A stretch of DNA of 10,465 nt, taken from assembly GCA_002340985.1 (NCBI GenBank), contig DDNC01000014.1, forward strand, positions 68,514 through 78,978, written 5' to 3'. Positions 6,368 through 10,465 of the stretch are shown in pieces. The notes under the pieces were generated by a model. It did not search any database, was not told the DNA's origin, and worked only from the letters and a program-made list of their open reading frames with translations. The translations under genes and the position numbers were made by a program. Within the stretch, counting starts at the first letter, position 1; the number at the start of each line of letters is the position of its first letter. This DNA comes from Firmicutes bacterium UBA2530 (GTDB taxonomy: Bacteria > Bacillota > Clostridia > Tissierellales > Sedimentibacteraceae).

Positions 6368-7396
6368 ATGAACTTTAGAGAGATTGCTTTAAACCTACAT
6401 AAAAATAACGTAGTTGCGGATTTTCACCTTGACTTGGCGGGAGAAATTTACAACAGATATCTTGCCGGAGAGAGAGAAGTAATTAAAAACAGATATCTTG
6501 CCAATTTTAAAAAGGGCGGATTCAATATTATCGTATCATCTTTGTATATAGATGATATATTTTTGCCCGAAATGGCTTTGAGAGCTGCTCTTGACCAGAT
6601 AAGCGCCCTCATGGAGGACATTGAAAGCTGTGATGGTGAAGTTGTTCTTGTAAAGACAAAGGAACAGCTTCAAAATGTAATTAAGGAAGATAAAATAGGT
6701 ATAATATTGTCATTTGAAGGACTGGAACCAATAGGAAGAGATATTAAGCTTCTTAGGATCTTTTATGAATTGGGAGTAAGGGCAGCGGGGCTTGTATGGA
6801 GCAGGCGTAATTATGTTGCCGATGGATGCAGCTTCAATCCTGTGGAAGAAGGACAAAGAGGCGGACTTACGAAATTCGGTGTGGACGTTGTAAGGAAGAT
6901 GGAAGAAATGAGCATGCTAGTTGATGTGAGCCACCTTAATGATGAGGGCTTCTGGGATGTGGTGAAATTTACAAATAAACCGTTTATAGCATCTCATTCA
7001 AATGTAAGAAGTATACACGGCAAAATGCGAAACCTCACCGATGAACAAATAAAGGCTATAGCGGAAAGAAACGGTGTAATCGGAATCAATGCATACAAAA
7101 CCATTGCAGGATTCAATACCGGAGAAGATCCTGTAAAAAAATTGGCGGACCATACTGAGTATATGGTTAAATTGGTGGGGGCTTCACATGTGGGCTATGG
7201 ATTTGACTTGTGCGGAAGCTACTATGACAGTGAAATGAAATTTAAGTTCGAGATAAACAGCAGTGACGGTCTTGCTTCTCACGAAGAGGCTGTACTGATT
7301 ACGGAAGAGCTTTTGAGAAGAGGAATATCTGAAGAAGAGGTTAAATTAATTATTGGCGGAAACTTTTACAGAATTTTCAATGATGTTTTTCAATAG
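6368..7396 (+). CDS. M19 (membrane/renal dipeptidase-like) zinc dipeptidase
   Basis: This 342-residue enzyme of the amidohydrolase-type M19 family hydrolyses dipeptides with a two-zinc centre. Candidate ligands in family order are H20 and D22 (DFHLD), E117 (LSFEG), H189 (VDVSHL) and H210 (ASHSN). D280 lies where the family has its catalytic Asp, but the usual GSDFDG reads GFDLCG here, so the second acidic residue is replaced by Cys. Unlike the mammalian enzyme it has no signal peptide or anchor and should be cytoplasmic. NLTDEQIKAIAERNGVIGIN (about 222-241) is typical. It is the first gene of a rightward operon with two signal peptidases and pepD, divergent from the peptide importer, so processing of imported or recycled peptides is likely. 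Real substrates, including D-amino-acid dipeptides, cannot be judged. Confidence 0.93.
   Translation: MNFREIALNLHKNNVVADFHLDLAGEIYNRYLAGEREVIKNRYLANFKKGGFNIIVSSLYIDDIFLPEMALRAALDQISALMEDIESCDGEVVLVKTKEQLQNVIKEDKIGIILSFEGLEPIGRDIKLLRIFYELGVRAAGLVWSRRNYVADGCSFNPVEEGQRGGLTKFGVDVVRKMEEMSMLVDVSHLNDEGFWDVVKFTNKPFIASHSNVRSIHGKMRNLTDEQIKAIAERNGVIGINAYKTIAGFNTGEDPVKKLADHTEYMVKLVGASHVGYGFDLCGSYYDSEMKFKFEINSSDGLASHEEAVLITEELLRRGISEEEVKLIIGGNFYRIFNDVFQ
6452..6502 (+). repeat. In-frame 15-base direct repeat inside the M19 gene
   Basis: AACAGATATCTTGCC occurs at 6452-6466 and 6488-6502, a period of 36 bases or 12 codons, and encodes NRYLA twice (residues 29-33 and 41-45). It lies in the loop after the first zinc motif. 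It may be a short duplication or chance; the reading frame is intact. Confidence 0.6.
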
Positions 7397-7418
7397 ACAT
7401 AGAAACGGATGTGCGTAA

Positions 7419-7994
7419 ATGAATAATTTTGTTAAGAGACTGATAGCGCCTTTTGCAAACAAACTCAAGAATGAATATTCGAACATGAATATTTTTATGA
7501 AGGAATGGGTTATGCCTGTTGTGATTGCGCTTGTAATTGTCTTGCTTTTGAATAAATTCATATTTATCCTTGTTACGGTTCCCACAGGATCCATGGAGAA
7601 TACTATAATTCCCGGAGACAGGCTTTATGTAAACGAGCTGTTCGACGTGGAGGACGCCGAGAGAGGGGATATCCTGGTGTTCAAATCTGACGAACTTGAA
7701 GAAAAAAGGTTGGTCAAGAGATTGATTGGAATGCCCGGAGAAGAGGTTGAAGTAAAAGAAGACGGAAGCGTCTATATAAACGGCGAAAAGCTGGATGAAC
7801 CCTATGCTGCCAAAGCTGAGTGCGAAGCAAAGATATTCAAGGTGCCGGATGGCTGCTATTTGTTCCTTGGAGACAATAGACCAATATCATACGATGCAAG
7901 ATATTGGGATAATCCATACATTCATAAAAGCAAAATAATAGGGGAAGCTGTTTTCAGGTTTTTTCCTTTTAACAGAATAGGTAAAATAGATTAA
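7419..7994 (+). CDS. lepB: Type I signal peptidase, first of a tandem pair
   Basis: This 191-residue membrane serine protease removes signal peptides from exported proteins outside the cytoplasmic membrane. One membrane helix lies at about 31-52. The catalytic Ser is S58 in VPTGSM and the catalytic Lys is K100 in RLVKRLIGMPGE, 42 residues apart as expected for the short SipS-type enzymes. The GDNRPISYDARYW segment matches the conserved C-terminal box. The usual SMxPT box reads SMENT. It carries a 22-residue N-terminal extension relative to its neighbour, and Cys at 135 and 146 that the neighbour lacks. The ribosome site before the ATG is weak (GGATG about 8 bases upstream). An internal Met near residue 23 aligns with the neighbour's start but has no site either, so I keep the longer form. 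Confidence 0.93.
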   Translation: MNNFVKRLIAPFANKLKNEYSNMNIFMKEWVMPVVIALVIVLLLNKFIFILVTVPTGSMENTIIPGDRLYVNELFDVEDAERGDILVFKSDELEEKRLVKRLIGMPGEEVEVKEDGSVYINGEKLDEPYAAKAECEAKIFKVPDGCYLFLGDNRPISYDARYWDNPYIHKSKIIGEAVFRFFPFNRIGKID

Positions 7995-8004
7995 AGAGGT
8001 AGTT

Positions 8005-8511
8005 ATGAAATATTTTTTTAGAGAATGGGTGCTGCCTGTAGTAATAGCATTGACAATAGTGCTGTTTTTAAACAGATTTATATTCATATTGGTTACGGTT
8101 CCCACAGGCTCCATGATAGATGTTATAATTCCCGGAGACAGGCTTTATGTCAACAGGCTTTTCAATGCAGAAGATGCAAAGAGGGGAGATATACTTGTGT
8201 TCCGGTCTGACGAGCTTGATGAAAGACTGGTGAAAAGGGTCATAGGGCTTCCGGGAGAAACGGTTGAAGTCAAGAAGGATGGCAGTGTCTACATTGAGGG
8301 AGAAAAACTTGACGAGCCCTATGCTGTTAAATACGAGGGTGTCGAGAAAACATTTAATGTCCCGGATGGCTCATATTTGTTTTTCGGGGATAACAGGCCT
8401 ATATCAAGAGATGCAAGATATTGGGATAATCCATATATTGCAAGGAATAAAATAATAGGTAAGGCTGAGCTTATATTTTTTCCGTTTAGCAGAATGGGAA
8501 AAATTGAATAA
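8005..8511 (+). CDS. lepB: Type I signal peptidase, second of a tandem pair
   Basis: This 168-residue paralogue of the preceding gene is about 75% identical by hand alignment. It has one N-terminal membrane helix at about 9-30, catalytic Ser S36 in VPTGSM and catalytic Lys K77 in RLVKRVIGLPGE, followed by GDNRPISRDARYW. The Ser box reads SMIDV rather than SMxPT. AGAGGT lies 4 bases before the ATG and only 10 bases separate it from the first copy. A 26-base stretch is identical between the two genes (7893-7918 and 8410-8435). This points to tandem duplication, perhaps with gene conversion. Both copies keep the catalytic dyad, so neither looks dead. Confidence 0.94.
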   Translation: MKYFFREWVLPVVIALTIVLFLNRFIFILVTVPTGSMIDVIIPGDRLYVNRLFNAEDAKRGDILVFRSDELDERLVKRVIGLPGETVEVKKDGSVYIEGEKLDEPYAVKYEGVEKTFNVPDGSYLFFGDNRPISRDARYWDNPYIARNKIIGKAELIFFPFSRMGKIE

Positions 8512-8531
8512 GAATCTAATAGGAGGTTGTT

Positions 8532-9968
8532 ATGGCAAGAGTTTTAGAAGGACTTAAACCGGAAAAGGTGTTTTATTATTTTGAAGAGATATCCCAAATA
8601 CCGAGAGGATCGGGAAATGAAAAGGAAATTTCAGATTATTTGTACAATCTGGCAAAATCAAAAGGTTGGGAAGTTATACAGGATGAATGGCTGAACATCA
8701 TCATAAAGAAGCCTGCTTCAAAGGGATACGAAAATTCTCCCGTTGTAATGCTGCAGGGACACATGGACATGGTGTGTGAGAAAAATGAAGGCGTTGAGCA
8801 TGATTTTGAGAAAGACCCCATAAAGTTAAGAATAATTGACGGAAATATTTATGCCACAGAAACTACACTTGGGGCCGATAACGGAATTGCGGTGGCATAC
8901 GCTCTGTCTGTTTTGGATTCTGACGATTTATCTCATCCTGCACTGGAGGTATTGATAACTACTGATGAGGAAAAGGGTCTTACCGGAGCCGATAAAGTGG
9001 ATGGCAGCCTTTTTAAAAGCAAGTATCTGCTAAATCTGGACAGCGAGGATGAGGGTGTTTTTACATGCGGATGCGCCGGAGGCTGTGAGGTAAAACTCAG
9101 GATACCGACAGAATACCAGGGATCAAAAATGCCGGCGTTCAGAATAAGCGTAAAAGGTCTTACAGGCGGACATTCAGGAACTGATATTGACAAGGAAAAA
9201 GGAAATGCCAATAAGATTCTGGGAAGAATACTTAACGACATATTTGATATTTCGGAATTAATAAGCATAAATGGCGGGTCAAAAGGAAATGCAATACCAA
9301 GAGAAGCACAGGCTGTCATTGCTTCTGATAACATTGAACAGGTGAGAACCAAGGTAACTGAGTGGAATGAAATATTGAAAAATGAATATGCCTTTACGGA
9401 TTCATTAGTTGAGGTATATCTTGATGCATTAAATACTGAGGAATATCCTTTGAAAAAAGATGTGTTCAGAAAGACAGTATCTGCTGTAAACTTAATTCCT
9501 AACGGAGCATTATCCCGAAGCACGGTTATCAATCTGGTAATAAGCTCCAATAATTTAGGGGTGATCACTCAGGATGAAGAGTTTATTACAGTTCATAATC
9601 AGGCAAGAAGCTCCGTTAGCACATTACTTACTCACAACGTTGCTTCTGTAATGGAGCAGATAGGAGAAGCGCTTAACATTGAGTGCATAGTCGGCGGATT
9701 TTATCCGGGATGGGAATACGCAAAGGAATCAAGAATAAGAGATATATGCATTGATACATATCGCCAGGTCTACGGAAAGGAAGCAAAGGTTGAAGCCATA
9801 CACGCAGGTCTTGAATGCGGTCTTCTTATGGAAAAGATAGACGGACTTGATGCAATCTCTATGGGGCCAAATGCATATGACGTTCACAGCCCCGACGAGC
9901 ATATAAGTATACAGTCTACAGAAAATGTATATAACTTGTTGTGTGAGATATTGAAGAGGATAAAATAA
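8532..9968 (+). CDS. pepD: Aminoacyl-histidine (Xaa-His) dipeptidase, M20 family, PepD-like
   Basis: This 478-residue cytoplasmic zinc dipeptidase cleaves Xaa-His (carnosine-like) and other dipeptides with broad specificity. The zinc ligands and catalytic residues are all visible: H77 and D79 in QGHMDM, D116 in LGADNG, E146 and E147 in TTDEEKG, D170 in NLDSEDEG and H452 in DVHSPDEH. Their spacing follows that known for Vibrio PepD, with a shift of three residues in the first half. The lid domain between about 180 and 390 includes GGHSG and NGGSKGNAIPRE, as expected. Full family length. AGGAGG 5 bases before the ATG is an ideal ribosome site. It is the last gene of the M19/signal peptidase operon and is followed by a terminator. 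Confidence 0.96.
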   Translation: MARVLEGLKPEKVFYYFEEISQIPRGSGNEKEISDYLYNLAKSKGWEVIQDEWLNIIIKKPASKGYENSPVVMLQGHMDMVCEKNEGVEHDFEKDPIKLRIIDGNIYATETTLGADNGIAVAYALSVLDSDDLSHPALEVLITTDEEKGLTGADKVDGSLFKSKYLLNLDSEDEGVFTCGCAGGCEVKLRIPTEYQGSKMPAFRISVKGLTGGHSGTDIDKEKGNANKILGRILNDIFDISELISINGGSKGNAIPREAQAVIASDNIEQVRTKVTEWNEILKNEYAFTDSLVEVYLDALNTEEYPLKKDVFRKTVSAVNLIPNGALSRSTVINLVISSNNLGVITQDEEFITVHNQARSSVSTLLTHNVASVMEQIGEALNIECIVGGFYPGWEYAKESRIRDICIDTYRQVYGKEAKVEAIHAGLECGLLMEKIDGLDAISMGPNAYDVHSPDEHISIQSTENVYNLLCEILKRIK

Positions 9969-9985
9969 TACTATGAACGACAAAG

Positions 9986-10051
9986 CAGGCATTGTTTTTA
10001 TATTGTTTACAAAATTGCGATTTTGAGTGTAAAAAAAATGCTTGTTTTTTT
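9986..10051 (+). terminator. Intrinsic terminator of the pepD operon
   Basis: CAGGCATT (9986-9993) pairs with AATGCTTG (10037-10044) with one G-U pair. Inside are TTTACA/TGTAAA arms and a CAAAAT-TGCG-ATTTTG hairpin, giving a long imperfect foldback. Seven T follow directly (10045-10051). An outer CGACA/TGTCG pair (from 9979 to about 10057) spans the whole element. Confidence 0.75.
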
Positions 10052-10204
10052 GTGTCGAATTAGCAAAAATTGCATATTGATACAAAAACACATATTAATA
10101 ATTCAATGGAAAAATTGAAATTCCAAGCGGTGTGAATACATTTGCACTATTGTAAGAAACGATTTCATAAATAAATACACAACGTTTGCATAGAAATAAA
10201 TATA

Positions 10205-10233
10205 TTGAAAATTATAATTTCTTGTGTTATAAT
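10205..10233 (+). promoter_or_regulatory. Promoter of the second peptide permease operon (extended -10)
   Basis: TTGAAA (10205-10210), a 17-base spacer ending in TGT, and TATAAT (10228-10233) form a sigma70-type promoter with an extended -10. The predicted start is near 10240, about 30 bases before the GTG start codon. Confidence 0.78.
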
Positions 10234-10268
10234 GGCTTACAATATCTATTGAGAGAGGAGTAAGAAAA

Positions 10269-10465
10269 GTGGCAAAATATATAGTAAAAAGGATTATTTC
10301 AGCAATAATTACTATATGGTTTATTTTGACTTTGACGTTCATTTTAATGAATAGCATACCCGGAGACCCATTGTCTCAAGGGAAAGCATTGCAGCCGGAG
10401 GTTGCGGCGGCAGTAAGAGCAAAATACGGATTGGACAAACCGAAAACAGAACAATATTTTTCATA
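10269..10465 (+). CDS. oppB: OppB-like peptide ABC transporter permease, N-terminal part
   Basis: The first 65 codons of a second permease gene run off the window. The translation begins (M)AKYIVKRIISAIITI, continues through a membrane helix at about 8-27, then MNSIPGDPLSQGKALQPE and AKYGLDKP, the standard opening of OppB/DppB permeases. The start is GTG, supported by AGAGGAG 8 bases upstream and by its own promoter. It is distinct from the OppB at 3421-4386, so this is a second peptide importer next to the first. Substrate and completeness cannot be judged. Confidence 0.9.
   Translation, partial: MAKYIVKRIISAIITIWFILTLTFILMNSIPGDPLSQGKALQPEVAAAVRAKYGLDKPKTEQYFS

Larger units (their letters stand above)
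9969..10268. other. AT-rich intergenic region between pepD and the second permease gene
   Basis: This 300-base gap holds a terminator (9986-10051) at its left and a promoter (10205-10233) plus ribosome site GAGAGGAG (10253-10260) at its right. Between them are several A5 tracts (10065-10069, 10084-10088, 10110-10114) and an inverted repeat TTCAAT-GGAAAA-ATTGAA (10102-10119). I see no RNA gene, riboswitch or credible ORF in it. Confidence 0.7.

Noticed and set aside
8933..9568. A 211-residue open frame antisense to pepD
   Set aside because: It lies wholly within pepD on the opposite strand and its translation has no recognisable domain; it is a shadow of pepD codon structure.
9729..10091. A 120-residue open frame on the - strand covering the pepD end and the terminator
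   Set aside because: It runs through the terminator hairpin and the end of pepD, with low-complexity translation and no family resemblance.
10058..10204. Riboswitch, T-box or CRISPR-like repeats in the AT-rich spacer
   Set aside because: The stretch lies upstream of the predicted transcript start, has no T-box core or repeated spacer pattern, and shows only A-tracts and one short inverted repeat.
10103..10357. An 84-residue open frame on the - strand in the right-hand spacer
   Set aside because: It overlaps the promoter and start of the second permease gene and is Ile/Tyr/Phe-rich, as expected of antisense AT-rich DNA.

Overview
The window looks like chromosome from a low-GC, Gram-positive anaerobe of the Clostridia/Tissierellia type. 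The grounds are AT-rich spacers, strong AGGAGG-type ribosome binding sites, a lipoprotein signal peptide on the solute-binding protein, short SipS-like type I signal peptidases, and a concentration of peptide uptake and peptidase genes. The genus cannot be fixed from this sequence. I see no phage, transposon, CRISPR, rRNA or tRNA gene.

Layout. Bases 1-231 are the 3' end of an M24 (Xaa-Pro type) metallopeptidase gene on the + strand. It converges on a - strand operon across a shared hairpin terminator at 235-268. The - strand operon, read from 6226 down to 272, is a complete oligopeptide ABC importer: oppA (binding lipoprotein), oppB and oppC (permeases), oppD and oppF (ATPases), then an 85-residue membrane protein of unknown function directly after oppF. 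The junctions are tight: oppD and oppF overlap by 4 bases, and the oppF stop directly abuts the small gene's start. The exception is the oppA-oppB gap, which holds a GC-rich hairpin whose 3' arm can also pair with the oppB ribosome binding site.

The 210-base gap at 6158-6367 is a divergent control region with a good sigma70-type promoter in each direction and two related GATGC/GCATC dyads about 85 bases apart. Rightward, one operon carries an M19 membrane-dipeptidase homologue, two tandem type I signal peptidases about 75% identical to each other, and an M20 Xaa-His dipeptidase (pepD). It ends at a hairpin with a T7 tail near 10051. After an AT-rich spacer, a promoter with an extended -10 drives a second OppB-like permease gene that starts with GTG and runs off the window.

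Together this is a peptide-utilisation locus: peptides are bound outside by OppA, imported by OppBCDF, and cleaved inside by the M24, M19 and M20 peptidases. The points most worth a second look are the uncharacterised small membrane protein translationally coupled to oppF, the alternative RNA pairing in front of oppB, the paired dyads in the divergent promoter region, and the duplicated signal peptidases with non-canonical active-site boxes inside a dipeptidase operon. I did not find a clearly new defence or mobile system.
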